From positions 2,542,001 to 2,606,000 of the forward strand of contig NZ_NESP01000001.1 in assembly GCF_003063475.1 (NCBI RefSeq): DNA of 64,000 nucleotides, given 5' to 3'. The position numbers and the translations under genes were made by a program. Source of the stretch: Limnohabitans curvus. Lineage in GTDB: Bacteria > Pseudomonadota > Gammaproteobacteria > Burkholderiales > Burkholderiaceae_C. This document shows positions 52,560 through 61,505 of this stretch, piece by piece. The stretch's first letter is position 1. Each line of letters opens with the position of its first letter. Under the pieces are notes generated by a model. That model was not told the DNA's origin and ran no database searches. It saw only the letters and a program-made list of their open reading frames with translations.

Positions 52560-55500
52560 TTATGACTGCGCCTCTGCCGCTTTGGCCACAGGAGCGGTGG
52601 GTGTGCCGAGTGAGCGCAACACATCGCGCACCATTTGTGCGCGGGCTTGTGGCTCAGGCAGCTCGCGTTCGATGCGCAAACGGTCGTTACCAGCCAGTTT
52701 GATGTGTTTGTTTTTTTGCACCAGTTCGATGATGCGCATGGCGTCAAACGGTGGGTTGGGCTTGAAGCTGATGTGGGTCACACCGGGTGCAGCGTCTACC
52801 TTGGTCACACCATAGCTGCGGGCTTGCACGCGCAGGCGATGTACGTCGATGAGGGTTTGCGCTTGCGCAGGCAGTTTGCCAAAACGGTCCACGATTTCTT
52901 CCAGCAGCGCGTCAATTTGGTCGCCCGTTTTAGCAGTGGCTAATTTTTTGTAGAACGACAAGCGCAGGTGTACATCGCCGCAGTAGTCATCGGGCAGCAG
53001 TGCGGGGGCGTGCAGGTTGATTTCGGTGGTGGCGCTCAAGGGGCTGAGCAAGTCTGGTTCTTCGCCGTTCTTCAACGCGCGCACGGCTTCAGACAACATT
53101 TCGTTGTAAAGCTGAAAGCCCACTTCGAGCATGTTGCCGCTTTGGTTTTCGCCCAGCACTTCGCCCGCGCCACGAATTTCAAGGTCGTGCATGGCTAGGT
53201 AAAAGCCTGACCCGAGTTCTTCCATTTGTTGAATGGCATCCAAGCGCTGCGAGGCTTGTTTGGTCAGGCCCTGTGTGTCGGGCACCATGAGGTAGGCATA
53301 GGCTTGGTGGTGGCTGCGTCCCACGCGGCCGCGCAGCTGGTGCAACTGTGCCAAACCAAATTTGTCGGCGCGGCTCATGATGATGGTGTTGGCGCTGGGC
53401 ACGTCAATGCCAGTCTCGATGATGGTGGAGCACAGCAGCATGTTGTAGCGCTGGGCCACAAAGTCGCGCATGACGCGCTCGAGTTCGCGCTCAGGCATTT
53501 GGCCGTGGGCTACGGCAATGCGTGCTTCGGGTAATAGATCTTCCAGTTGGGCGCGGCGGTTCTCAATGGTGGCCACATCGTTGTGCAAGAAATAGCACTG
53601 GCCGCCACGTTTGAGTTCGCGCAGCACGGCTTCACGAATCACACCATTGCCTTCGTTGCGCACAAAGGTTTTGATGGCGAGGCGGCGTTGGGGTGCAGTG
53701 GCGATGACGCTCAAATCACGCAGGCCTTCTAGGGCCATGCCCAAGGTGCGCGGAATCGGCGTGGCGGTGAGCGTGAGCACATCCACCTCGGCGCGCATGG
53801 CTTTCATGGCTTCTTTGTGGCGCACACCAAAGCGATGTTCTTCGTCGATGATGAGCAGGCCCAGGTCTTTGAACTTGACCGACTCGCTCAGCAGCTTGTG
53901 CGTGCCCACCACGATGTCGACTTGGCCTTCAGCCAAACCTTTGGCGGCAGCGGTGATTTCTTTGGCCGAGCGGAAGCGGCTCATCTCGGCAATCTTGATG
54001 GGCCATTTGCTGAAGCGGTCTACCAAGGTTTGGTAATGCTGCTCGGCCAACAAAGTGGTGGGGGCCAAGAAGGCCACTTGTTTTCCACCCGTCACAGCGA
54101 CGAAGGCTGCACGCAAGGCCACCTCGGTTTTGCCAAAGCCCACATCGCCACACACCAAGCGGTCCATAGGACGCGGGCTGATCATGTCTTGCATGACGGC
54201 GTGGATGGCGGCACGTTGGTCGGCAGTTTCTTCAAAGCCAAAGTCGTTGGCGAAGGTTTCGTAGTCTTGCGGCGAGTAGCGGAAAGGGTGACCTTGGCGT
54301 GCGGCGCGGCGGGCGTAGATATTCAGCAACTCGGCGGCGGCATCGCGCACTTGTTCGGCAGCGCGGCGTTTGGCTTTGTCCCACTGGGCGGAGCCGAGTT
54401 TGTGCAACGGTGCTTCGTCGGCACTCACGCCGGTGTAGCGGCCAATCAGGTGTAGCTGACTGACGGGCACATAGAGCACGGCGTTGTCGGCGTATTCGAG
54501 GTGCAAGAATTCTTGCAGCGCGGGTGAGCCATCGGCGTTCTTCTCGCCCAAGTCCATGTTGATGAGGCCACGGTAGCGGCCAATGCCGTGGGCGTTGTGC
54601 ACCACGGGGTCGCCCAAGTTGAGCTCCGACAAGTCTTTGATGAGCGCTTCGACATCGCTGACTTGTTCTTGTTTCTTGCGGCGGCGTGTGGTCGCACCGA
54701 CGGCAAACAGCTCGGTCTCGGTAATCAGGTCGAGGCCCGCTTCGGTCCAGCTGAAGCCCACTTGTAGTGCGGCGGTGGCAATGCCGATTTTTTCGGCGCT
54801 GCCCTCGAACTCGGCCAGCGAATCAAACGCAGGTGGGCTCACGTTGGATGAGCGTAAGAAGTCGAGCAGGCTTTCGCGGCGGCCATCGCTCTCTGCCAGG
54901 ATGAGCAAGCGGTTGGCGGTTTTGCCTGCATGTGCTTGCAGCTTTTGCAGCGGGTCTGCCGCACCACGTACCACGGTGAGGTCGGGCAGGCTTTGGGCAA
55001 ACGCGTTGTCGATCACGTCGGTGACGTGCGGGCGCAGCGCAAACTGCGCATAGCTGTTGGCCGAGGCGTAAAACTGTTCGGCGCTTAAAAACAAATTGGC
55101 AGGTGGCAAAGCAGGGCGTTCGGGGTCGCCTTGCACCAAACGGTAGCGGTCTTGCGTGTCTTGCCAAAAGCGTTGGAATACGGGCTCTAAATCGCCGTGC
55201 AGCACCACGGTGGCCGACGTACCAAGATAGTCAAACACCGTGGCGGTTTCTTCGAAGAACAAAGGCAGGTAGTACTCAATGCCAGCTGTGGCCACGCCGT
55301 TGCCAATGTCTTTGTAGATGCGGCTCTTGGTTGGGTCGCCATCGAGCATTTCGCGCCAACGGTTGCGAAAGAGCGCACGCGCGGCATCGTCCATCGGGAA
55401 CTCGCGGCCTGGCAATAGGCGCACTTCGGGCACGGGGTAGAGGCTGCGCTGGCTGTCGGGGTCGAAGGTGCGGATGGAGTCGATTTCGTTGTCAAACAAA

Positions 55501-56045
55501 TCGACGCGGTAGGGCACCAGCGAGCCCATGGGGAAGAGGTCAATCAAGCCACCACGCACCGCGTATTCGCCAGGGCTGACCACTTGCGTGACGTGCGTGT
55601 AGCCCGCCAGCGTGAGCTGAGATTTGAGCTTGGCTTCGTCCAGCGCTTGCTTGACTTTGAAGTGGAAGGTGTAGCCCGCCAAGAACGCGGGCGGGGCCAA
55701 GCGGTACAGCGCGGTGGTGGCTGGTATCAGCACCACATCGGCATCGCCCTGCGAGATGCGCCACAAGGTGGCCAAGCGTTCGCTGATGAGGTCTTGGTGG
55801 GGCGAAAAGCTGTCGTAGGGCAGCGTTTCCCAGTCGGGGAACAGCACGCAGCGCAAGTCGGGGGCGAAGAACGCCATTTCGTCTTGCAGGCGCTGGGCGT
55901 CCACCGCATCGGCGGTGATGATGGCCACACGTTGTTGTTTGGCTTTTTCGCGCGTGCCCAGCTGTGCGAGCAGCAATGCGTCCGCAGAGCCGACAGGGCG
56001 GGGCATGGCAAATCGTTTGCCGGGACTCAATGAGGGCAGATGCAT
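52560..56045 (-). CDS. mfd: Transcription-repair coupling factor
   Basis: This 1161-residue DNA translocase removes RNA polymerase stalled at lesions and recruits UvrA. It has the UvrB-like N-terminus (LFPDWETLPYDSFSPHQDLISERL) and the RNA-polymerase-interacting and helicase core with Walker A GDVGFGKTEVALRAAF. Walker B is LIIDEEHRFGVRHKE. The TRG motif region is LRGRVGRSHHQAYAYLM, and the C-terminal UvrA-masking domain is present. No clear ribosome-binding site precedes ATG 56045; an in-frame ATG at 56006 is possible. It is divergent from ispD, 58 bases apart. Confidence 0.97.
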   Translation of the reverse strand: MHLPSLSPGKRFAMPRPVGSADALLLAQLGTREKAKQQRVAIITADAVDAQRLQDEMAFFAPDLRCVLFPDWETLPYDSFSPHQDLISERLATLWRISQGDADVVLIPATTALYRLAPPAFLAGYTFHFKVKQALDEAKLKSQLTLAGYTHVTQVVSPGEYAVRGGLIDLFPMGSLVPYRVDLFDNEIDSIRTFDPDSQRSLYPVPEVRLLPGREFPMDDAARALFRNRWREMLDGDPTKSRIYKDIGNGVATAGIEYYLPLFFEETATVFDYLGTSATVVLHGDLEPVFQRFWQDTQDRYRLVQGDPERPALPPANLFLSAEQFYASANSYAQFALRPHVTDVIDNAFAQSLPDLTVVRGAADPLQKLQAHAGKTANRLLILAESDGRRESLLDFLRSSNVSPPAFDSLAEFEGSAEKIGIATAALQVGFSWTEAGLDLITETELFAVGATTRRRKKQEQVSDVEALIKDLSELNLGDPVVHNAHGIGRYRGLINMDLGEKNADGSPALQEFLHLEYADNAVLYVPVSQLHLIGRYTGVSADEAPLHKLGSAQWDKAKRRAAEQVRDAAAELLNIYARRAARQGHPFRYSPQDYETFANDFGFEETADQRAAIHAVMQDMISPRPMDRLVCGDVGFGKTEVALRAAFVAVTGGKQVAFLAPTTLLAEQHYQTLVDRFSKWPIKIAEMSRFRSAKEITAAAKGLAEGQVDIVVGTHKLLSESVKFKDLGLLIIDEEHRFGVRHKEAMKAMRAEVDVLTLTATPIPRTLGMALEGLRDLSVIATAPQRRLAIKTFVRNEGNGVIREAVLRELKRGGQCYFLHNDVATIENRRAQLEDLLPEARIAVAHGQMPERELERVMRDFVAQRYNMLLCSTIIETGIDVPSANTIIMSRADKFGLAQLHQLRGRVGRSHHQAYAYLMVPDTQGLTKQASQRLDAIQQMEELGSGFYLAMHDLEIRGAGEVLGENQSGNMLEVGFQLYNEMLSEAVRALKNGEEPDLLSPLSATTEINLHAPALLPDDYCGDVHLRLSFYKKLATAKTGDQIDALLEEIVDRFGKLPAQAQTLIDVHRLRVQARSYGVTKVDAAPGVTHISFKPNPPFDAMRIIELVQKNKHIKLAGNDRLRIERELPEPQARAQMVRDVLRSLGTPTAPVAKAAEAQS

Positions 56046-56103
56046 TGGCGTAATTCTAGAATGGGGGCTGAGCTTTCTATTTGCCGAGGCTCAAACCTAT
56101 TCA

Positions 56104-56814
56104 ATGCCCTTACACACCCACCGCCCTCTTCGTTTTTTTGCCGTCATTCCTTGTGCGGGCTTTGGCAGCCGCGCCGGCACGGCCACGCCTAAGCAGTACC
56201 AAGCCATTGCAGGCTTGCCTATGGTGGTGCACACGCTCAAGGCCTTCGCTGGCGTGCAGCGTATAGCCAAAGGTGCGCTGGTATTGGCTCCCGACGATGT
56301 TCACATGGATGGTGTACTGGCAACGCATCCGCAGCCTGTGTTTGAGGCAGTGCGCACCGGAGGTGCCACGCGGGCTGAGAGCGTGTTGGCGGGCTTGCGT
56401 GAGCTGGTGAAGCAGGGCGCACACGACACGGATTGGGTGCTGGTGCATGACGCAGCGCGTTGCTTGGTGACGCCGGAGCAAATCAATGCTTTGATAGACG
56501 CTTGCCAAGACGATGCCGTGGGAGGCTTGCTGGCACATAAATTGGCCGATACCTTGAAGGCCGAAGCCCATGGCCGTGTGGCGCAAACGGTGGATCGCTC
56601 TGACAAATGGTTGGCGCAGACGCCGCAAATGTTTCGCTTAGGTGTGTTGCTACAGGCCTTACAGCAAGCAGGTGCTGCTGTGACGGATGAAGCGAGCGCC
56701 ATTGAGGCGATGGGCTTGAGCCCGCTGCTCGTGCCCGGCAATGCGCAAAACTTCAAGGTGACCTATCCCGAAGACTTTGCCTTGGCGGCTGCTATTTTGA
56801 ATTCGCGTCATTGA
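56104..56814 (+). CDS. ispD: 2-C-methyl-D-erythritol 4-phosphate cytidylyltransferase
   Basis: This 236-residue enzyme joins CTP and MEP in the non-mevalonate isoprenoid pathway. The nucleotide-binding start is AVIPCAGFGSRAGTATPKQYQAI, followed by TGGATRAESVLAGL, DWVLVHDAARCLV and FKVTYPEDFALA. The start at 56104 is the last Met before the conserved strand; the reading frame is open far upstream across the mfd promoter region, so a longer start is not credible. ispF follows after 27 bases. Confidence 0.95.
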   Translation: MPLHTHRPLRFFAVIPCAGFGSRAGTATPKQYQAIAGLPMVVHTLKAFAGVQRIAKGALVLAPDDVHMDGVLATHPQPVFEAVRTGGATRAESVLAGLRELVKQGAHDTDWVLVHDAARCLVTPEQINALIDACQDDAVGGLLAHKLADTLKAEAHGRVAQTVDRSDKWLAQTPQMFRLGVLLQALQQAGAAVTDEASAIEAMGLSPLLVPGNAQNFKVTYPEDFALAAAILNSRH

Positions 56815-56841
56815 CGCATCGATCGATGGAAAGAACACACG

Positions 56842-57324
56842 ATGACCGTACCCTCATTTCGAATTGGTGAAGGCTGGGATGTGCATGCGCTGGTAGAAGG
56901 CCGCCCGCTGGTGCTGGGTGGTGTGCGCATTGCGCACACACATGGCTTGCTGGGTCACTCGGACGCGGATGTGCTGTTGCACGCCATTACGGATGCCTTG
57001 CTGGGAGCGGCGGCTTTGGGGGATATCGGCAGACATTTTTCGGACACCGATGCTGCCTATAAAGGCGCCGACTCGTGGGTGCTTTTACAGAAGACAGCTC
57101 AACTGGTGTGCGCCGCAGGTTTTCAAATTGGCAACATCGACAGCACCGTGATTGCACAAGCGCCTAAGCTGGCGGCACACATGCCAGCGATGTGCCAACG
57201 CATCGCGCAGGCGCTGGAGATTGATGTGTCCCGTGTGAATGTGAAGGCGAAGACGGCCGAAAAAATAGGCCCTGTCGGACAGGGCCTCAGCATGGAAGCT
57301 CGCGCGGTTGCTCTGATTTATTAA
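56842..57324 (+). CDS. ispF: 2-C-methyl-D-erythritol 2,4-cyclodiphosphate synthase
   Basis: This 160-residue Zn enzyme cyclises CDP-ME 2-phosphate in the same pathway as IspD. The metal site is in [17 protein letters not shown] (Asp and His) with a second His in [19 protein letters not shown]. The C-terminal part has [27 protein letters not shown]. The start has AAAGAA and no strong Shine-Dalgarno. Its last four bases overlap the end of the convergent XRE regulator. Confidence 0.97.
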   Translation: MTVPSFRIGEGWDVHALVEGRPLVLGGVRIAHTHGLLGHSDADVLLHAITDALLGAAALGDIGRHFSDTDAAYKGADSWVLLQKTAQLVCAAGFQIGNIDSTVIAQAPKLAAHMPAMCQRIAQALEIDVSRVNVKAKTAEKIGPVGQGLSMEARAVALIY

Positions 57325-57734
57325 TTGCCGGTGGGTTTGGGCCCCAAAGCAGCCAAACCTTCGACAACTTCTCGCACCACACGGCGATGTTCTGGCTGAA
57401 GCGAGAAGTAGCGAGAAATCAATTGCTGGTCAACCAGGTTGATGCGCTCGTCTTTCAGACCTTCGTCGGCAGGACGGGGTGGCGGTGTACCAAACAACAA
57501 ACCTTCCGGTGAAATTTTGAGCCATTTAGACAGAACGAGAAGTTTGTCTTGCTTAGGTATGGACACCCCCATGAGCCAATTACGTGCAGCGTGGGAAGAG
57601 ATGCCCTCACCCCAATAGCGCAAATTGAACTCGTTTGCCACGACGGTTGCAGAGACTCGAATGCCTGCATCTTTGAGCGCGGCGCGAAAACGGTCTGCAA
57701 ATTTGCTGGTTTCTTTAGGGTAGGTTTGTGTCAT
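57321..57734 (-). CDS. XRE-like helix-turn-helix regulator
   Basis: This 137-residue protein has a helix-turn-helix of the type seen in small Burkholderiales regulators: [29 protein letters not shown], then [31 protein letters not shown] as the recognition half. The C-terminal 50 residues have no recognisable effector domain. The promoter region upstream is unusually AT-rich and contains nested palindromes, which suggests autoregulation. The gene overlaps the ispF stop by four bases and lies downstream of bdhA on the same strand. Target genes are unknown. Confidence 0.8.
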   Translation of the reverse strand: MTQTYPKETSKFADRFRAALKDAGIRVSATVVANEFNLRYWGEGISSHAARNWLMGVSIPKQDKLLVLSKWLKISPEGLLFGTPPPRPADEGLKDERINLVDQQLISRYFSLQPEHRRVVREVVEGLAALGPKPTGN

Positions 57735-57745
57735 ACCTCTAAGGT

Positions 57746-57834
57746 AAAAGAGATTCGGCTCAATGTTGTAATTGTAAGTAGAAAAATATTCTTATTTGAT
57801 TAATAAGAACTACAAATATCGCTGAATCTCTTTT
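57746..57834. repeat. Nested inverted repeats in an AT-rich gap
   Basis: Outer arms AAAAGAGATTC (57746-57756) and GAATCTCTTTT (57824-57834) are perfect complements 67 bases apart. Inside, TTCTTATT (57789-57796) and AATAAGAA (57802-57809) form a perfect 8-base dyad around TGATT. The gap is much richer in A and T than its surroundings. It lies just upstream of the XRE gene and just downstream of the bdhA stop, so it may combine an operator with an mRNA end structure. Confidence 0.6.
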
Positions 57835-57839
57835 GATTT

Positions 57840-58622
57840 TTATTGCGCGACCCAGCCGCCATCCATATTCCAAGCAACGCCGCGGACGTTGTTGCCAGCT
57901 TTGGAGCAGAAGAAAACGGCTAACTCACCCAGCTCTTCGGGTGTTGTGAATTGCATCGAAGGCTCTTTTTCGCCCAGCAACAACTTGATGGCTTCGTCGT
58001 TGGAGATGTTCAAAGCAGCGGCTTTCGCATCGACTTGTTTTTGCACGAGTGGCGTGAGCACCCAGCCTGGACAAATGGCGTTGCAGGTCACGCCAGTGGT
58101 TGCGTTTTCTAGCGCCGTGACCTTGGTCAAACCAACGATGCCATGCTTGGCCGCCACATAAGCCGACTTTTGCGCGGAGCCCACCAAACCATGAATGGAC
58201 GCCACGTTGATGATGCGGCCCCAGTTTTGTTTTTGCATGTAGGGCAAAGCCAAGCGCGAGGTGTGAAAGGCGCTGCTGAGGTTGATGGCAATGATGGCGT
58301 CCCAGCGCTCCACAGGGAAGTCTTCCACCGAGGCCACGTGTTGGATGCCCGCGTTGTTGACCAAGATGTCCACGCCACCAAAGGTGTCGGCTGAAAACTT
58401 CATCATGGCCTCGATGTCTGAGGCCTTGCTCATATCGGCGCCGTGGTAAGCGACTTTCACGCCTAATGCGGCCACTTCGGCCTTGGGCCCTTCGGCGTCG
58501 CCAAAGCCGTTGAGGATGATGTTGGCGCCTTGGCGTGCCAATGATTTGGCGATGCCAAGACCGATGCCGCTGGTGGAACCGGTGACCAAAGCTGTTTTAC
58601 CGATGAGTGTGCGTTCAGACAT
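57840..58622 (-). CDS. bdhA: 3-hydroxybutyrate dehydrogenase
   Basis: This 260-residue NAD-dependent SDR oxidises D-3-hydroxybutyrate to acetoacetate, the step after depolymerisation of polyhydroxybutyrate. It has TGSTSGIGLGIAKSLARQGANIILNGFG, the family's VNNAGIQHVASVEDFP, catalytic Ser in NVASIHGLVGS, YVAAKHG for YxxxK, and WNMDGGWVAQ at the C-terminus. The start at 58622 (MSERTLIGK) has GGAG 9-12 bases upstream. It is divergent from relA across 61 bases. Together with phasin and phaR it points to an active storage-polymer cycle. Confidence 0.92.
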   Translation of the reverse strand: MSERTLIGKTALVTGSTSGIGLGIAKSLARQGANIILNGFGDAEGPKAEVAALGVKVAYHGADMSKASDIEAMMKFSADTFGGVDILVNNAGIQHVASVEDFPVERWDAIIAINLSSAFHTSRLALPYMQKQNWGRIINVASIHGLVGSAQKSAYVAAKHGIVGLTKVTALENATTGVTCNAICPGWVLTPLVQKQVDAKAAALNISNDEAIKLLLGEKEPSMQFTTPEELGELAVFFCSKAGNNVRGVAWNMDGGWVAQ

Positions 58623-58683
58623 TTTCAAAACTCCATGCATTACGATGAGAAACCTATAGACATTATGCGGTTCAGCGGCTTAC

Positions 58684-60879
58684 ATGAAACATAACGGAGA
58701 AACGCAGCGTGCTTCGCTCTTGAGCGCCTCACTGCAAGATTTGCCAGACCAGCCTGAGGCGCTGACTCGGGCGCGTGCCTTTGCGCAGCCTTTGCTGATG
58801 GGCGTCACGCTTGATACAGGTGAAGATTCGCTCGCGCACGCTGACGCGGTGACGGCCATCCTCCATCAAATTGGTGGCTCTGAAGCCATGCAAGCGGCCT
58901 GCTACTTGGTCTATGCCGCAGAGCACTTGCAAAAGCCAGAAGAAGTCATTGCCAAAGCCTTTGGCCCGAGCTATGCCGAGTTGGCTTTGGAAACCACGCG
59001 TTTGATTCGCGTGCAACGCCAAGCACGCGCTGTGGCGGCTGAATCGCAAGTGGCAGCTTTGCAAACCGAAAACGTGCGCAAGATGCTGCTGGCGTTCTCG
59101 CGCGATTTACGCGTGGTGCTGTTGCGCTTGGCGTCGCGCTTGCAAACTTTGCGCTACTACGCCGCCAGCAAGCAGCCTGTGCCAAACAGCTTGGCGTATG
59201 AGTCCTTGCATGTGTTTGCGCCGTTGGCGAACCGCTTAGGCATTTGGCAGATCAAGTGGGAAATGGAAGATTTGTCTTTCCGTTTCCTTGAGCCCGAAAC
59301 CTACCGTGAAATTGCCAAGCTCCTCGATGAAAAACGTGTGGAGCGCGAGAACTACATGGTGCAGTTGCGCGAAGACCTAGAGGCCGAACTCAAAACTCAA
59401 GGCATCACGGCGCAAGTGGCGGGGCGGCCCAAGCACATTTACAGCATTGTCAAAAAGATGCGCGGCAAGTCGCTGGACTTTTCGCGCGTGTTTGACGTCC
59501 GAGCCTTGCGCGTGGTGGTGCCTTCGGTGCCCGATTGCTATGCCGCCTTGAGCATGGTGCACAGCAAGTTCTCGCCGATTGATTCGGAGTTTGACGACTA
59601 CATTGCCAAGCCCAAATCCAATGGCTATCAGTCGTTGCACACGGTGGTGCGTGACGCGCAGGGGCGCCCGATTGAGATTCAAATCAGAACCCAAGAGATG
59701 CACGACCACGCCGAGCATGGTGTGGCCGCACATTGGGCCTACAAAGAAGCAGGTACCAAAGGCTACGCGGGTGTGAGCGCCTCCGGCGACTACGACGCCA
59801 AGATTGCCGTGCTGCGTCAGCTCTTGGCTTGGGAGCGCGAGCTCTCAGTTGGCGCCCAAAGCCAAGCCACCACCGATGCCTTGAGCGACCGCATTTATGT
59901 GTTGACGCCAGACGCCGCCGTGGTCGAGCTGCCCCAAGGTGCAACGCCCATTGACTTTGCCTACACCTTGCACACCAACCTCGGTCACCGTTGCCGGGGC
60001 GCGCGTGTGGATGGCGCGATGGTGCCACTGAATACGCAACTGAAAAACGGCCAGACGGTGGAGGTGACCGCCATCAAAGAAGGCGGCCCCTCGCGTGATT
60101 GGCTCAACCCAGAGTTGGGCTTTTTGGCCAGCTCGCGGGCGCGTTCCAAAGTGCGCGCTTGGTTCAATGCCCAGGCCATGCAAGAAACAGCGGCCAAGGG
60201 GCGTGAGGCAGTCGAAAAACTGTTGCAACGCGAAGGTAAAACAGCGGTGAAGTTGGATGACTTGGCATCGCAACTGGGCTTTAAATCGGCTGATGCTTTG
60301 TTTGAGCTGGTGGGTAAGGACGAGTTTTCGCTGCGCAACATCGAAACGCTGCTGAACCCACCCACCACGGTGATGGTGGCGGACGACTATGTGCGTTTGA
60401 AAAAAGCCAAAACGATCGACAAAGCCTCTAAGAGTGGTGTCTTGGTGGTAGGGATTGACTCGTTGCTCACGCAACTCAGCAAATGCTGCAAGCCTGCGCC
60501 GCCCGATGAGATTCGTGGCTTTGTGACGCGCGGCAAAGGCGTGAGCATTCACCGGGCTGATTGCGGCAACTTCCGTCAAATGGCACTGCGTAATGGCGAC
60601 CGTGTGATTGAGGTGGACTGGGGGCAGTCCGCTTCGGCGCAGGCCTTGGTGTATCCGGTGGATGTGAACATCGAAGCTTTAGACCGCCAGGGCTTGTTGC
60701 GTGACATCTCAGAAGTCTTTGCCAAAGAAAAAATGAACGTGATTGGCGTGCAAACCCAGTCTGTGAAAGACCTGGCTTGGATGACCTTCACCGTGGAAGT
60801 GGGCGATTCACGGCGCTTGCAAAAGGTGTTGGGCTTGGTGAAAGAAGTTCGCGGCGTGCGCATGGCAAAACGTCGCTGA
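58684..60879 (+). CDS. relA: GTP pyrophosphokinase (RelA)
   Basis: This 731-residue enzyme makes (p)ppGpp in response to uncharged tRNA at the ribosome. The N-terminal HD hydrolase domain is degenerate, and the synthetase domain has GRPKHIYSIVKKMRGKSLDF with EFDDYIAKPKSNGYQSLHTVV. The EFDD form is typical of RelA rather than bifunctional SpoT. TGS (YVLTPDAAVVELPQGATPIDFAYTLHTNLG), zinc-finger-like (QLSKCCKPAPPDEIRGFVTRG with the final HRADCGNF) and ACT domains follow. tRNA-Val is encoded 31 bases after the stop. Confidence 0.96.
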   Translation: MKHNGETQRASLLSASLQDLPDQPEALTRARAFAQPLLMGVTLDTGEDSLAHADAVTAILHQIGGSEAMQAACYLVYAAEHLQKPEEVIAKAFGPSYAELALETTRLIRVQRQARAVAAESQVAALQTENVRKMLLAFSRDLRVVLLRLASRLQTLRYYAASKQPVPNSLAYESLHVFAPLANRLGIWQIKWEMEDLSFRFLEPETYREIAKLLDEKRVERENYMVQLREDLEAELKTQGITAQVAGRPKHIYSIVKKMRGKSLDFSRVFDVRALRVVVPSVPDCYAALSMVHSKFSPIDSEFDDYIAKPKSNGYQSLHTVVRDAQGRPIEIQIRTQEMHDHAEHGVAAHWAYKEAGTKGYAGVSASGDYDAKIAVLRQLLAWERELSVGAQSQATTDALSDRIYVLTPDAAVVELPQGATPIDFAYTLHTNLGHRCRGARVDGAMVPLNTQLKNGQTVEVTAIKEGGPSRDWLNPELGFLASSRARSKVRAWFNAQAMQETAAKGREAVEKLLQREGKTAVKLDDLASQLGFKSADALFELVGKDEFSLRNIETLLNPPTTVMVADDYVRLKKAKTIDKASKSGVLVVGIDSLLTQLSKCCKPAPPDEIRGFVTRGKGVSIHRADCGNFRQMALRNGDRVIEVDWGQSASAQALVYPVDVNIEALDRQGLLRDISEVFAKEKMNVIGVQTQSVKDLAWMTFTVEVGDSRRLQKVLGLVKEVRGVRMAKRR

Positions 60880-60886
60880 AGTCTGC

Positions 60887-60892
60887 TATACT
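60887..60892 (+). promoter_or_regulatory. Candidate -10 box for tRNA-Val
   Basis: TATACT lies 18 bases before the tRNA 5' end, just after the relA stop, at a spacing that suits a short leader. The -35 region (TGGCAA, 18 bases upstream) is poor, so support is moderate. Confidence 0.4.
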
Positions 60893-60910
60893 TTCAGCTT
60901 CGAACAATGT

Positions 60911-60987
60911 AGGCGCGTAGCTCAGTTGGTTAGAGCACCACCTTGACATGGTGGGGGTCGTTGGTTCGATTCCAATCGCGCCTACCA
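60911..60987 (+). tRNA. tRNA-Val (anticodon GAC)
   Basis: The 77-base gene folds as a standard cloverleaf. Acceptor AGGCGCG (60911-60917) pairs with CGCGCCT, followed by discriminator A and an encoded CCA (60985-60987). The D arm is GCTC...GAGC, the anticodon stem CCACC/GGTGG encloses TTGACAT with anticodon GAC, and the T arm is GTTGG-TTCGATT-CCAAT. It reads GUC and GUU codons for valine. Confidence 0.97.
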
Positions 60988-61001
60988 TATTGTTCCCCGT
61001 C

Positions 61002-61035
61002 AAGCCCGGCACTGTTTGAACAGTACTGGGCTTTT
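61002..61035 (+). terminator. Intrinsic terminator after tRNA-Val
   Basis: AAGCCCGGCACTGTT (61002-61016) and AACAGTACTGGGCTT (61019-61033) pair over 12 or more positions with a small internal mismatch, followed by TTTT and a pyrimidine run. It ends tRNA transcription 24 bases before phaR, so phaR needs its own promoter or read-through. Confidence 0.75.
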
Positions 61036-61058
61036 CTCTTTCAACGGGAGCTGACTTC

Positions 61059-61505
61059 ATGAGCAGCAAAAAATCGACCACTTCAGATGACACGCAAGAC
61101 CGCGTGATCAAGAAGTATCCCAATCGCCGCTTGTATGACACCGCGTCATCCAGCTATGTGGCCTTGGCAGATATCAAACAACTGGTGATGCACAACACCC
61201 CATTTCGGGTGATGGATGCCAAGTCAGGGGAAGATCTGACGCGCAGCATTTTGTTGCAAATCATCTTGGAGCATGAGTCGGAAGGCTCACCCATCCTGAC
61301 CGAGCAGGTCTTGGCCAACATCATTCGCTTTTATGGGCATTCGATGCAAGGCTTCATGGGCTCTTACCTTGAGAAGAACGTGCAAACGTTCATGGACAAC
61401 GTGCCACAGCTGCCCATCGTGCCCACGCTGGTGAGTAGCTATGCCGAACAATTGCAAAAACAAACCGAACACATGATGGATGTGATGGGGCTGAAACGTA
61501 AATGA
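61059..61505 (+). CDS. phaR: Polyhydroxyalkanoate synthesis repressor PhaR
   Basis: This 148-residue regulator binds both DNA and polyhydroxybutyrate and represses phasin genes until granules form. The N-terminal PHB/PHA accumulation DNA-binding domain is [29 protein letters not shown]. The PHB-binding domain is [40 protein letters not shown] lies 9 bases before the ATG. Its last four bases overlap the rimO start (ATGA), so the two are translationally coupled. A likely target in the window is phasin at 38145. Confidence 0.95.
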   Translation: MSSKKSTTSDDTQDRVIKKYPNRRLYDTASSSYVALADIKQLVMHNTPFRVMDAKSGEDLTRSILLQIILEHESEGSPILTEQVLANIIRFYGHSMQGFMGSYLEKNVQTFMDNVPQLPIVPTLVSSYAEQLQKQTEHMMDVMGLKRK

